Positions 27,043-35,742 of a DNA stretch of 64,000 nt are shown piece after piece (position 1 is the stretch's first letter; each line of letters opens with the position of its first letter). Below the pieces are notes generated by a model. That model made no database searches. It was given only the letters and a program-made list of their open reading frames with translations, and was not told the origin of the DNA. The stretch is taken from NCBI RefSeq assembly GCF_029714945.1, contig NZ_CP121634.1:3555001-3619000 (forward strand), given 5' to 3'. The stretch is from Bradyrhizobium sp. CIAT3101 (GTDB lineage Bacteria > Pseudomonadota > Alphaproteobacteria > Rhizobiales > Xanthobacteraceae). The translations under genes were made by a program, and so were the position numbers.

Positions 27043-28254
27043 ATGTTTCGACCCATGAGAATTGCGGCCGTCGCTCTTGCCATTATGGCTGCGGCCATCT
27101 CGTCCGCGCGCGCGGCCGAAGTCACCTTCGACGACACCGCGCGCTTCCTCGCGGGCATGCAGCCTTCGGCCGACTCGCCGCTGGTTGCGCTGACCAGGGA
27201 CCCGTCCTGGCAGCATCACGCAAAATTCTTCGACGGCGCCTTCGCCCAGCTCGAGCAGCGGCAATTATCGAAGATCCGGAGCTGGTCGGACGTCAATCTC
27301 GCCGCACCGCGGCCGACCATGTTCTATTTCTTCAGCGGCCCGGATTTCCTCTACGCCAACGCCTTTTACTCCAAGGCCAGCACCTACGTGCTGGGTGCGC
27401 TGGAGCCGGTCGGTGCGGTGCCCGATCTGACCAGGCTGCCGCGCGGCTCGGTTGGTGCCGCGCTCTACAATGTCGAGCGCTCGCTCGGCTCGATCCTGAG
27501 CTTCTCCTTCTTCATCACCAAGCAGATGAAGGTCGACCTGCACGCCAATCAGGTCAACGGCACCTTGCCGATCCTCTACGTCTTCTTGGCGCGCTCCGGC
27601 AAAACCATCCGCAACGTCGAGACGGTCGCGCTCGACAACAAGGGCGGGGTGCACACGGGCAACGACAATCCGGGGCCGAACGCCACGCGCGGGGTTCGCA
27701 TCATCTTTGCAGGTGCCGACGGCGAGGTGCGCACGCTGTATTATTTCTCGACCGATCTTTCCAATTCCGGGGCGCGCGCAACCGGCTTCCTGAAATTCTG
27801 CGAGACGCTCGGGCCAGGCAACAGCCTGCTCAAGAGTGCGTCGTATCTCTTGCACGCGGGAAACTTCACCGTCGCCCGCGACTGGCTGCTCGCCAACAGC
27901 GCGACCATCATCCAGGACGATTCCGGCATTCCGCTCGCCAACTACAATTCGCGGCAGTGGCGCTTCTTCCCGTTCGGCCGCTATCTGGGGCCGATCGACG
28001 AATTCCCAGGCCGCTATCAGGAGCGTTACGCCGAGCTGTTCACACGCGCCCAGCCGATCGATTTCGGCGTCGGCTATCGCTGGCGGATGCACGAGTCGAA
28101 CTTGCTGCTGTCGGTGAAGATCCCGGGGAGCGAGGTCGCGCCGACCGCGGAGACGACCTCGTTTGTTGAACCGCCGCCGAAACCGCGGCCGAAGCGGCTG
28201 CGTCCGCCCGAGTCGATCCCGCCGCCGCCGGGACGCTTCTTCTGGTTCCGCTAG
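27043..28254 (+). CDS. exported protein of unknown function, next to an amino acid permease
   Basis: The 403-residue protein has a Sec signal peptide (MRIAAVALAIMAAAISSARA inside its N-terminus) and begins three bases after the permease gene ends, so the pair is co-transcribed. The body is uniform in composition with no recognised domain, and the C-terminus is a proline-rich tail (from about 365). An ATG 12 bases further in (27055) would start just before the signal peptide. A periplasmic partner to uptake or sensing is possible from context alone. Confidence 0.75.
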   Translation: MFRPMRIAAVALAIMAAAISSARAAEVTFDDTARFLAGMQPSADSPLVALTRDPSWQHHAKFFDGAFAQLEQRQLSKIRSWSDVNLAAPRPTMFYFFSGPDFLYANAFYSKASTYVLGALEPVGAVPDLTRLPRGSVGAALYNVERSLGSILSFSFFITKQMKVDLHANQVNGTLPILYVFLARSGKTIRNVETVALDNKGGVHTGNDNPGPNATRGVRIIFAGADGEVRTLYYFSTDLSNSGARATGFLKFCETLGPGNSLLKSASYLLHAGNFTVARDWLLANSATIIQDDSGIPLANYNSRQWRFFPFGRYLGPIDEFPGRYQERYAELFTRAQPIDFGVGYRWRMHESNLLLSVKIPGSEVAPTAETTSFVEPPPKPRPKRLRPPESIPPPPGRFFWFR

Positions 28255-28467
28255 CTACCAGTGCACGCTCTGGCTTGGCACGATGAACGCCGTTGTGCTC
28301 GGCGGCGTTGCAAGGCTTGTTGCCAGATACCAGCCGGAGCCGACGACGAGCACGAGCAGCGCGATGATAGCGACCATGTCGATGGTGCGGGGGTCGTGAT
28401 CCCGCGGATGGGAGCCAAGATGTGAACCAGGCCGGACGTGAGAATGAGGGCTGATTTTCCAGCGCAT
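28255..28467 (-). CDS. small single-pass membrane protein
   Basis: From ATG 28467, preceded by GGGAGGAAAC, a 70-residue protein reads MRWKISPHSHVRPGSHLG, then a charged turn and one hydrophobic helix ('MVAIIALLVLVVGSGWYLA'). The 3' end abuts the end of the convergent exported-protein gene. The strong ribosome-binding site makes it more convincing than most small frames here. The function is unknown. Confidence 0.6.
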   Translation of the reverse strand: MRWKISPHSHVRPGSHLGSHPRDHDPRTIDMVAIIALLVLVVGSGWYLATSLATPPSTTAFIVPSQSVHW

Positions 28468-28558
28468 TATTGTTTCCTCCCTGAGGAGCAACACGACAAC
28501 GCGATGGAAAAGTTCCGGTTCCGGTCGGAGCAGCGATGCGCAAAGCACCGCAGCATGC

Positions 28559-28897
28559 TTACGAGGCGTTGACACCGCGCCAGCGGCCGTAGCGCCAGGG
28601 CAGGTACCAGCGCGCGCCCCTCGGCGCGGCGACAGGCACGTTGTCGATGCCAGAGGTGCCGAAGGGGTTGCAGCGCAGCAGGCGCGCGAGCGTCATCCAG
28701 CCGCCGGCCCAGAGTCCGAACCGCTCGATCGCCTCGTCGCCATACACGGAGCAGGTCGGCAGATGCCGGCAGTTGTAGCCGACCAACGGCGACAGCGTGT
28801 GCCGATAGAGCCAGATCAGCGCGCGGCCGAATCTGCGAGGCAGCCGCAGCGCCTCAGCGACAGGGGTGGAGCAGTGCTCACAGCTTGTGTGCTTCAT
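28559..28897 (-). CDS. yidD: YidD-type membrane protein insertion efficiency factor
   Basis: The 112-residue protein has the YidD core: 'LIWLYRHTLSPLVGYNCRHL' followed by 'PTCSVYGDEAIERFG', with the cysteines and CSVY motif that mark the family. YidD assists YidC-dependent insertion of inner-membrane proteins. The usual neighbours (rpmH, rnpA, yidC) are not here, so it stands apart from the classic cluster. An ATG at 28897 is chosen in place of 28975 because the added N-terminal residues are unlike YidD. Confidence 0.88.
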   Translation of the reverse strand: MKHTSCEHCSTPVAEALRLPRRFGRALIWLYRHTLSPLVGYNCRHLPTCSVYGDEAIERFGLWAGGWMTLARLLRCNPFGTSGIDNVPVAAPRGARWYLPWRYGRWRGVNAS

Positions 28898-29126
28898 GTG
28901 CGCTTTGCCGCCATCGTGAGCGTCCGGTTGCGCAGTTCCAGCGCAGGGAACAGCGAGCTGTTGTGTCCACGCCATAGTTTGCCTGCTTTCTGGGAGCAGT
29001 GCAGCAAGTACCTATGGACGATCTGTATTCCCCCGGATACCATTTTTGTGACGTCCACGTGTAGACTCAGGGAACGTCGAAACGGGGCTTACCTGATTGC
29101 TTTTGGGGCTTGGGGAAGGAACCAGT

Positions 29127-30011
29127 TTGAGAGTTCTGAAGTCGCTCAACCTTCGTGGCTGGTTGCTGATGGGAACCGCCGCTTGTGGCGTCGTGTTGGC
29201 GGGCGCCATCGCGACTTTCGGTTCGTCGGCCAGCGCCGGCGCCTCGCTTGAAGAGCGCAAGCTGCCGATGAAGTTTGGCTGGGTGGCCTGCGAGCCCAAT
29301 TGCCGAGGCTGGGTCAGCGCAGTCGGCATCATCACTGCTGATACACCGAAGGACTTCGACGACTTTGCCCGCGGACGCCAGCTCGGCGGCGCCACCGTCG
29401 TGCTCGACTCCAGTGGCGGTTCCGTCAACGACGCCATCACGCTCGGCCGGCGCTTCCGCAATCTCGGCCTCCTCACCACCGTGGGCATCACGCAGCAGGG
29501 CACCCGTCCGGCGGTTGCCTCGGAAGCCTATTGCGAATCCATGTGCGTGTTCCTGCTGCTGGCCGGCAAGAAGCGCTACGTGCCGGAAGCGGCCCATGTC
29601 CGCGTCCATCAGATCTGGATGGGCGATCGCGCCGATGACGCCAAGGCGGCGAGCTACAGCGCGCAGGATCTGATGATCGTGGAACGCGACATCGGCCGGC
29701 TCGCCAAATACACCTTCGACATGGGCGGGGCAGGCGACCTGCTGTCGCTCGCGCTCAACGTGCCGCCCTGGGAAGATCTCCACGAGCTCGACGCAGCCGA
29801 GCTGAAGCTGACCAATCTCGTGACGACCGATCTGGTCGCTGACGTGCTGCCGCATGTGGATGTGATGGCGCCTGCGGTGGCCGAGCTTGCGCCGAAGACG
29901 CAGGCAAGGTTCGGCGAGGAGCAGGCGCAGCCTGCCAAGTCGACGAAGACGGCCGAAGCTGTGGTGCCGACAGGTGGTGCCGCGACGCCGGCTGCGCTCC
30001 CACCGAAGTAG
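29127..30011 (+). CDS. periplasmic ClpP/crotonase-like protease-fold protein
   Basis: The product is 294 residues from a TTG preceded by GGGGAAGGA. One N-terminal membrane segment anchors or exports it. The body carries ClpP-fold landmarks: 'VVLDSSGGSVNDAITLGRRF' with the Gly-Gly oxyanion turn, then 'YCESMCVFLLLAGKKRYV' where the Ser of ESM sits at the nucleophile position, and 'VRVHQIW' with a His that could complete the site. The last 40 residues are Pro/Ala-rich. COG3904-type membrane ClpP-like proteins share this build. Activity is inferred, not shown. Confidence 0.75.
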   Translation: MRVLKSLNLRGWLLMGTAACGVVLAGAIATFGSSASAGASLEERKLPMKFGWVACEPNCRGWVSAVGIITADTPKDFDDFARGRQLGGATVVLDSSGGSVNDAITLGRRFRNLGLLTTVGITQQGTRPAVASEAYCESMCVFLLLAGKKRYVPEAAHVRVHQIWMGDRADDAKAASYSAQDLMIVERDIGRLAKYTFDMGGAGDLLSLALNVPPWEDLHELDAAELKLTNLVTTDLVADVLPHVDVMAPAVAELAPKTQARFGEEQAQPAKSTKTAEAVVPTGGAATPAALPPK

Positions 30012-30027
30012 AGGCTTCAGCGTGGTC

Positions 30028-30483
30028 TCAGCCCTGCGCTGGGACCGGCTGCTTCGCCTTGGCCTCGATCTGGCCGATCGCATCCACCACCGCATCGAAG
30101 GTCAGCAGCGTCGAGGCATGGCGTGCCTTGTAGTCGCGGACCGGTTCGAGGAATTTGATTTCCTCCCACTTGCCTTCGGGAGGCGAACCATTCTCTTTCA
30201 GCATCTTGCGAACGGTTTCGCGTAACTCACGGAGTTCGCTCGCAGTCGAGCCGACCACGTGACTTGCCATGATGGATGAAGAGGCCTGGCCCAGCGCACA
30301 GGCCTTCACGTCATGGGCGAAGTCGGTGACGGTGTCGCCCTCCATCTTGAGGTCGATCTTCACGGTCGAGCCGCACAGCTTGGAATGGGCGGTGGCACTC
30401 GCGTCGGGGTCCGACAACCGTCCGAGGCGCGGAATATTCCCGGCCAGCTCGATGATCCGCTTGTTATAGATGTCGTTCAGCAT
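30028..30483 (-). CDS. IscU/SufU-like iron-sulfur cluster scaffold protein
   Basis: The 151-residue protein has the NifU-N/IscU layout: '[17 protein letters not shown]' start, then [10 protein letters not shown] with the first ligand Cys, then [11 protein letters not shown] with the second. The third position, where IscU has His-Cys, reads ARHASTLL, so the Cys is replaced by Ala. It may therefore bind the cluster differently or use another ligand. It is divergent from folE. Its target enzymes are not evident. Confidence 0.8.
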   Translation of the reverse strand: MLNDIYNKRIIELAGNIPRLGRLSDPDASATAHSKLCGSTVKIDLKMEGDTVTDFAHDVKACALGQASSSIMASHVVGSTASELRELRETVRKMLKENGSPPEGKWEEIKFLEPVRDYKARHASTLLTFDAVVDAIGQIEAKAKQPVPAQG

Positions 30484-30726
30484 GTGATGGAGTCCAACAC
30501 TTACCTGCCGGATCGGCCTTGGCGGGCGCGGTCCATGGACCTATATAGGGCTGGAACTGGCGGAAAAACAGTCCGGCGGTGCGCAGGCGATGATCCAGAT
30601 CTGCATTGCCGGCGTTATTGCCAAGAGACCTCTTTCGCCAAATACTGTTCTCTTCAGGCGTCCGGCGGCTTGTCCGCCCCGTCTGCCGGTGACACTCCGG
30701 CCGCAAGGCCGTCGAACGGAGTCGAT

Positions 30727-31419
30727 ATGGACGCTGCAATCAAATCTATCCGCCCGAGCAAGCCCTCTGACAAGCAGCTCGAGAGCCGCCCGGCCGAGCT
30801 CGATCCTGCCGAATTCCTTGCGGCCGCCGTCCGCGCCGACCAGCCGCGTCCAGCGCGTGCCGAGGCGGAAGCGGCGGTGAAAACGCTGCTCGCCTATATC
30901 GGCGAGAACACCGGGCGTGAAGGCCTGCTCGATACGCCGCGTCGCGTGGTCGAGGCTTTCGACGAGCTCTATCAGGGCTACCACCAATGCCCGGCCGAGG
31001 TGCTGGACCGCACTTTCGGCGAGACCGCCGGCTATGACGACTTCGTGCTGGTGCGAGACATCGAGTTCACGTCGCAATGCGAGCATCACATGATGCCGTT
31101 CTACGGCAAGGCGCACATCGCCTATACGCCGGTGGAGCGTGTCGTCGGCCTGTCGAAGCTTGCGCGCCTGACCGACATCTTCGCCCGCCGGCTCCAGACC
31201 CAGGAGCATCTCACGGCGCAGATCGCAGCCGCGATCGACGAGATCCTGAAGCCACGTGGCGTTGCCATCCTGATCGAGGCCGAGCATACCTGCATGTCGG
31301 TGCGCGGCGTCGCCAAGCATGGCGCCTCGACCTTCACCAGCCGCTACACCGGCATGTTCCGCGACAACCCGGCGGAGCAGGCCCGCTTCCTGTCCATGGT
31401 GCGAGGCATGGCGCGCTGA
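30727..31419 (+). CDS. folE: GTP cyclohydrolase I
   Basis: The 230-residue enzyme converts GTP to dihydroneopterin triphosphate, the first step of folate (and tetrahydropterin) synthesis. The zinc-binding Cys118 and His121 lie in QCEHHMMPF, and the third Cys in [11 protein letters not shown], all intact. The N-terminal 35 residues are extra and low in structure. The next gene, hisI, starts 27 bases after the stop; both enzymes hydrolyse a purine ring. A 243-base divergent space with the IscU-like gene holds the promoter. Confidence 0.97.
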   Translation: MDAAIKSIRPSKPSDKQLESRPAELDPAEFLAAAVRADQPRPARAEAEAAVKTLLAYIGENTGREGLLDTPRRVVEAFDELYQGYHQCPAEVLDRTFGETAGYDDFVLVRDIEFTSQCEHHMMPFYGKAHIAYTPVERVVGLSKLARLTDIFARRLQTQEHLTAQIAAAIDEILKPRGVAILIEAEHTCMSVRGVAKHGASTFTSRYTGMFRDNPAEQARFLSMVRGMAR

Positions 31420-31446
31420 CCTCGCGAACAACCGGCGAGATTTGTC

Positions 31447-31869
31447 GTGTCCGCACACTCCCACGAGATCGAGGAAGGCCTGGCCTTCCTCCCCAAGTTC
31501 GATGCGAACGGCCTCGTGACCTGCGTTGCGACAGACATCGCTACCGGTGACGTGCTGATGGTCGCGCATATGAATGACGAGGCGCTGCGCAAGACCATTT
31601 CCACCGGTGAAGCCTGGTACTTCAGCCGCTCGCGCAATGCCTTGTGGCGAAAAGGTGAGACCTCAGGTCAGACCCAGCGCGTGGTCGAGATCCGTACCGA
31701 TTGCGACCAGGATGCGGTCTGGCTCCGCGTCGAGCAGATCGGCGCGGCCTGCCACACCGGCCGCCGATCCTGCTTCTATCGCAAGGTCGAAGCCGAGGGT
31801 GGTGGTGCGAAGCTCGTCTTCGTCGATGCTGACAGGCTGTTCGATCCGAACGCGGTCTACAAGAAGTAG
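31447..31869 (+). CDS. hisI: phosphoribosyl-AMP cyclohydrolase
   Basis: The 140-residue enzyme opens the adenine ring of phosphoribosyl-AMP in the third step of histidine synthesis. It keeps the metal residues: '[13 protein letters not shown]' gives the Asp/Cys magnesium-zinc set and '[14 protein letters not shown]' gives the other two cysteines. It starts from GTG, and the preceding gene is folE in the same orientation, likely one transcript. Confidence 0.96.
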   Translation: MSAHSHEIEEGLAFLPKFDANGLVTCVATDIATGDVLMVAHMNDEALRKTISTGEAWYFSRSRNALWRKGETSGQTQRVVEIRTDCDQDAVWLRVEQIGAACHTGRRSCFYRKVEAEGGGAKLVFVDADRLFDPNAVYKK

Positions 31870-31915
31870 GGCTTGCCCGCTGCCGATCGGCACCGGAATG
31901 AGCGCGACCGCCAAA

Positions 31916-31931
31916 TTAACCCCGCGTTAAC
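31916..31931 (+). promoter_or_regulatory. CtrA-binding site (TTAA-N7-TTAAC)
   Basis: TTAACCCCGCGTTAAC is TTAA, seven bases, TTAAC, the exact CtrA consensus. It lies 80 bases before the lytic transglycosylase start and about 46 bases after the hisI stop, so it probably controls the former. CtrA control of cell-wall enzymes fits the coupling of division and wall growth in alphaproteobacteria; this is inference. Confidence 0.55.
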
Positions 31932-32010
31932 CATAACTGTCCCACGGTGGGACGATCAGGCCGCCGAATTGCCGGCGCCGCTCAACGCCGCGCGGGGCGG
32001 GCAGTCCATC

Positions 32011-33027
32011 ATGTCGGTCGACAATTCCAGTGCCTCGCAGACAGCCGCGACCGACGGCTTGAAGCGCGTCGCTGGTGCGATCAAGCAGGGCTCGAACCAG
32101 ACCGGCGTCAGCTTCGAATACATGCTGACCACCGCCAAGATGGAATCGGATTTCGATCCGTCGGCCAGCGCCACCACCTCGTCCGCCCACGGCCTCTATC
32201 AGTTCATCGACCAGACCTGGCTTGGCACGGTGAAGGAGGCGGGCGCCCAGCTCGGCTACGGCAACTATTCCGACGCGATCACACGGACGTCGTCAGGCAC
32301 ATATACCGTCGACGATCCCTTCATGAAGCGATCCATCATGAAGCTGCGCGACGATCCCGAGGCCGCGTCCAGCATGGCGGCGGCGCTGACGCAGTCCAAC
32401 AGCTTCAAGCTCACCGGTCTGCTCGGCCGCAGGCCGTCCGACAGCGAGCTCTACATGGCGCATTTCATGGGCGTCGGCGGTGCGGCGAAACTGATTGCCA
32501 ATGCCGAGGACAACCCGCAAGCGGTCGGTGCGCGGCTGTTTCCTAACGCAGCATCTTCCAACCGCTCGATCTTCTATGCCAAGGACGGTCGTGCGCGCAG
32601 CGTCTCCGAAGTCTATTCGGTGCTGAATGCGCGCTACGCCAGCGCCTCGAATGCGAAATCGACGCGCAGCGCGATGGCGATGTATGGCGACACGCCGTCG
32701 ACCACGCAGGTTGCCGCCGCCAACGGCGTGCAGCCCACCGCACCGATGGCCAACAGCGCCGCCTATCTCCAGACCTTCCCGGATGCACGTGGCGTGACGC
32801 CGGTGAGCGCGACGTCGTCGACGACGGTCGCCGACAGCGCGCCCGTCACACCGGCATTCCGTTCGATCTATCAACCCGGCGATACAACGCAGCCGGTCTC
32901 GACGACGGTGCAGAAATTGTGGGGCAACAACGCCTCGCTCACTTCGGTCGCGTCATCAACGCCCGACGTGCGGCCGCCGCAACCGCTCGATCTCTTCAGC
33001 GATCGCAGCGGCACGTTCTCGAGCTAG
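32011..33027 (+). CDS. lytic transglycosylase-like protein
   Basis: The 338-residue protein contains an SLT-type lysozyme-like domain near its N-terminus: 'FEYMLTTAKMESDFDPSAS' with the catalytic Glu in MES, then 'SSAHGLYQFIDQTWLGTVKE' with the Gly-Leu-Tyr-Gln-Phe core. It should cut the glycan strand of peptidoglycan. There is no obvious signal peptide at this start, so export may be flagellar/type III-like or the start may lie further upstream. The C-terminal 120 residues are Ser/Thr-rich. A CtrA box precedes it. Confidence 0.85.
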   Translation: MSVDNSSASQTAATDGLKRVAGAIKQGSNQTGVSFEYMLTTAKMESDFDPSASATTSSAHGLYQFIDQTWLGTVKEAGAQLGYGNYSDAITRTSSGTYTVDDPFMKRSIMKLRDDPEAASSMAAALTQSNSFKLTGLLGRRPSDSELYMAHFMGVGGAAKLIANAEDNPQAVGARLFPNAASSNRSIFYAKDGRARSVSEVYSVLNARYASASNAKSTRSAMAMYGDTPSTTQVAAANGVQPTAPMANSAAYLQTFPDARGVTPVSATSSTTVADSAPVTPAFRSIYQPGDTTQPVSTTVQKLWGNNASLTSVASSTPDVRPPQPLDLFSDRSGTFSS

Positions 33028-33037
33028 CGCGCGGTCG

Positions 33038-33055
33038 CGGCCGTCGGGCCGTTTT
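33038..33055 (+). terminator. short intrinsic terminator
   Basis: CGGCC (33038-33042) pairs with GGCCG (33047-33051) around a GTCG loop, followed by TTTT. Eleven bases after the transglycosylase stop. The stem is short. Confidence 0.45.
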
Positions 33056-33186
33056 CAGCCCTTAACAAATCATCAATAAAACCAGCCAGTTATGGTGAAC
33101 GCTTTGTTAAGCGTCGTGGTTTATTTTGTGTTGCAGGTGACAAGCCGTCACCGTTTCGTTTTTTCGTTGCGTAAGCCGGAAGCACC

Positions 33187-34362
33187 ATGATTGTTCGGCA
33201 GTTCATCAATTGGATCAGGACCGCGCCCGCCGGTGAGCGGGCGGAGGCAACGCGGGCATTGGCCCGGGCCTGGCTGATCTCGGACCTTTCTCACGACGAC
33301 CGTGTCGCCGCCGAAGGCGCGCTGCTGATGCTGCTCGACGATCCTTCGCCGCTGGTGCGGCAGGCGATGGCCGAGGCTTTTGCACGCAGCACGGATGCGC
33401 CGCCGTCGATCGTGCGGGCGCTGTCGGCGGACCAGCCGACCGTGGCGCTGCCCGTGCTCGAACATTCACCGCTGCTGATCGATGCCGATCTCGTCGACAT
33501 CGTCGCGACCGGCAATGACGACGTGCAATGTGCGGTCGCCCGCCGCATCGCGCTGCCGGTCTCGGTCTGCGCCGCCATCGCCGAGGTGGGCTGCGCGGCC
33601 GCCGCGCTGGAGCTCATCGAAAACCCGCACGCCGAGCTGGCACCGTTCTCGTGGAATCGCATCGTCGAACGCCACGGCCATCTCGCCGCGATCCGCGAGG
33701 CGATGCTGGTGCTGGACGACATTCCCGCTGCAACCCGCGCCGCGCTGGTGGCAAAGCTCTCCGAGACGCTGGCGCAGTTCGTGGTGGCGCGGAATTGGCT
33801 GAGCGCCGACCGTGCCGAGCGCATGACGATCGAGGCGCGCGATCGCTCCACCATCAACATCGCAGCGCGCTCGCGCGGCGACGACATGCAGGGCCTGGTG
33901 AAGCATCTGCGGATCACCGGCCAGCTCACCGCGGGTCTGATCCTGCGTGCGCTGCTGTCGAGCAATCTCGACCTGTTCGACGCCGCGCTCGCCGAACTCG
34001 CCGATCTGCCGCTCGCGCGCGTCTCCGCACTGCTGCACGACCGTGGCGGCAACAGCCTGCACGCGCTACTCCGTCGCGCCGGGTTGCCCGAGGCCACGTT
34101 CGCGGCCTTCCAGGTCGCGCTCGATGCCTGCCACGAGCAGGGCTTTGTCGACACCGACGACACCGCGGCACGCTTGCGCCGTCGCATGGTCGAGCGCGTG
34201 CTCACCCATTGCGAGACCGACCGCGGCGCCACCGAGCCGCTGATGGTCCTGCTGCGCCGCTTCGCCACCGAATCCGCGCGCGAAGAGGCGAGATTGTTCT
34301 GCGACGAGCTCGTCGCGGAAGACACAATCGATCCCATGTATGACGATCTGATTGCGGCATAA
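33187..34362 (+). CDS. DUF2336 domain protein
   Basis: The 391-residue protein is almost wholly helical with HEAT-like repeats ('LLMLLDDPSPLVRQAMAEAF' and similar segments), matching the DUF2336 family found mainly in alphaproteobacteria. No enzyme motif or membrane segment is seen. It is convergent with an Hpt gene; DUF2336 genes are often found near two-component genes. Its function is unknown. Confidence 0.85.
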   Translation: MIVRQFINWIRTAPAGERAEATRALARAWLISDLSHDDRVAAEGALLMLLDDPSPLVRQAMAEAFARSTDAPPSIVRALSADQPTVALPVLEHSPLLIDADLVDIVATGNDDVQCAVARRIALPVSVCAAIAEVGCAAAALELIENPHAELAPFSWNRIVERHGHLAAIREAMLVLDDIPAATRAALVAKLSETLAQFVVARNWLSADRAERMTIEARDRSTINIAARSRGDDMQGLVKHLRITGQLTAGLILRALLSSNLDLFDAALAELADLPLARVSALLHDRGGNSLHALLRRAGLPEATFAAFQVALDACHEQGFVDTDDTAARLRRRMVERVLTHCETDRGATEPLMVLLRRFATESAREEARLFCDELVAEDTIDPMYDDLIAA

Positions 34363-34370
34363 CGAGATGC

Positions 34371-34463
34371 CGTAGGGTGGGCAAAGGCGCCCTTGCGCCG
34401 TGCCCACGATTTATCCGCCTAATGAGCTGACTGGTGGGCACGCTCCGCTTTGCCCACCCTACG
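34371..34463. repeat. 93-bp inverted repeat between convergent genes
   Basis: CGTAGGGTGGGCAAAG begins the left arm (34371) and CTTTGCCCACCCTACG ends the right arm (34463), with internal GTGCCCAC and GTGGGCAC copies matching each other. The element fills the space between the DUF2336 and Hpt stops and could end both transcripts. The sequence style matches Bradyrhizobium-type intergenic palindromes. Confidence 0.7.
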
Positions 34464-34489
34464 ATATCTTACCTTGCCGAAAGGGAGGA

Positions 34490-35068
34490 CTACTCCGCCG
34501 GCACGATGCTCGGTGCGAGGATCACTTCGAGATGCTCGGGGCGGTCGCGGTTGACGTCGGCGAGATAATCATCGGCGACCTTGCGCAGACGGCGGCTGAG
34601 CTCGGCGGAGACGCTGATGCTGTCGAGCTTGGTGTTCTCGTGCACGATGGCGAGGATCGCGTTGATGTGGTGCGTGAACAGCTCGGCCGGCACCTTCTCG
34701 AGATCCGGCGCATGCTCGATGACGCGGCACAGGCTCTCGGCAACTCCCGCCGCGGCGGGAAAGCCGAACGTGGCGGCGTCGCCCTTGATGTCGTGCGCGG
34801 CGTGGAACAGCTCGTCGCGCCGCTCCTTGGTGAAGCCGTCGTTGCGGATGACGACATAGGCAGACGATAGCCGGTTGACCTCGGTCGTCATCCAGCTCTT
34901 GAACTCGCCGGACAGATCGGCAAGCGCCTTCTCGGCGCGTGCGATCGGATCGTCCATGTCCTTTTCTGCGACCCGGCGCAGAACCTTGCGCAGCGGATTG
35001 GGCTGCGTGATCACATGATGCGTGGCGAAGGCCGTGACCTCGATATCCTTTGCGCTGTTCTTCGCCAT
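34490..35068 (-). CDS. histidine phosphotransfer (Hpt) domain protein
   Basis: The 192-residue helical protein has the Hpt signature AHDIKGDAATFG, with phospho-acceptor His92 exposed on a four-helix bundle. It relays phosphoryl groups between a hybrid kinase and a receiver. The next gene in the same orientation is a receiver protein that could be the partner: they are 30 bases apart. N- and C-terminal extensions beyond the bundle are unassigned. Confidence 0.9.
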   Translation of the reverse strand: MAKNSAKDIEVTAFATHHVITQPNPLRKVLRRVAEKDMDDPIARAEKALADLSGEFKSWMTTEVNRLSSAYVVIRNDGFTKERRDELFHAAHDIKGDAATFGFPAAAGVAESLCRVIEHAPDLEKVPAELFTHHINAILAIVHENTKLDSISVSAELSRRLRKVADDYLADVNRDRPEHLEVILAPSIVPAE

Positions 35069-35098
35069 GATGCCTGCCTCGTCGGGTGAGACGTTGCG

Positions 35099-35644
35099 CT
35101 AGATGGAGGAGCGGGCCTTGTCGAGCAGCGAGGGCTGCTGGAGCACCTCGTGCTTTTCGCCGACGCGGCGCTCCGGACCCATATAGGCGGAATTGGTGTT
35201 GCGGCGCCGGTCAGGGCCGAAATAGGTTTTGGTCTTGATGAAGGGCCGGGGACTGGCGACCACGTTGAGAATGCGCTGGTAGAGGCCCTTGGCCGAGATC
35301 GGCTTGGCCAGGAATTCGGTGACGCCGGCATCGCGCGCGACCGTGACGCGGCGCTTCTCGGAATGCCCCGTCAGCATGATGATCGGCGCGTAGGGGTTAC
35401 CCTTGGATTCCGGCTGTCGGATCATCTGCGCAAGCTCGAGCCCGTCGAAGATCGGCATCGCCCAGTCGGTGATGACGATGTCGGGCACGTAATGGCTGTA
35501 CATTTCCAGCGCGGTCGCGCCGTCCTCCGCCTCATAGACCTCGCGCGCGCCGAACGAATGCAGCAGCGTCCGCAGGATGCGGCGCATGTGCGGATTGTCG
35601 TCGCAGACGAGGAAGCGCAGCTTGTTGAAGTCGATGCGAAACAT
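35099..35644 (-). CDS. CheY-like response regulator with short C-terminal tail
   Basis: The 181-residue protein contains a receiver domain (residues 10-125) with acidic pocket D15/D16, phospho-acceptor Asp60 (VITDWAMP), Thr92 (MLTGHS) and Lys114 (FLAKP). After the domain comes a 50-residue tail with two repeats of the form (Tyr)-x-Gly-Pro-(Asp/Glu)-Arg-Arg, whose role is unknown. It lacks an output domain and is likely a partner of the Hpt protein just downstream in the same unit. Confidence 0.92.
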   Translation of the reverse strand: MFRIDFNKLRFLVCDDNPHMRRILRTLLHSFGAREVYEAEDGATALEMYSHYVPDIVITDWAMPIFDGLELAQMIRQPESKGNPYAPIIMLTGHSEKRRVTVARDAGVTEFLAKPISAKGLYQRILNVVASPRPFIKTKTYFGPDRRRNTNSAYMGPERRVGEKHEVLQQPSLLDKARSSI

Positions 35645-35742
35645 GACGCCCAGGCCAAAGGGTCAACTTTCATTAACCATATCGTGCGGAGGGTTAACGA
35701 AGCGTTGCGATCGGGCGCCCGGAGGGCTGCGGGGCGGGCAGG

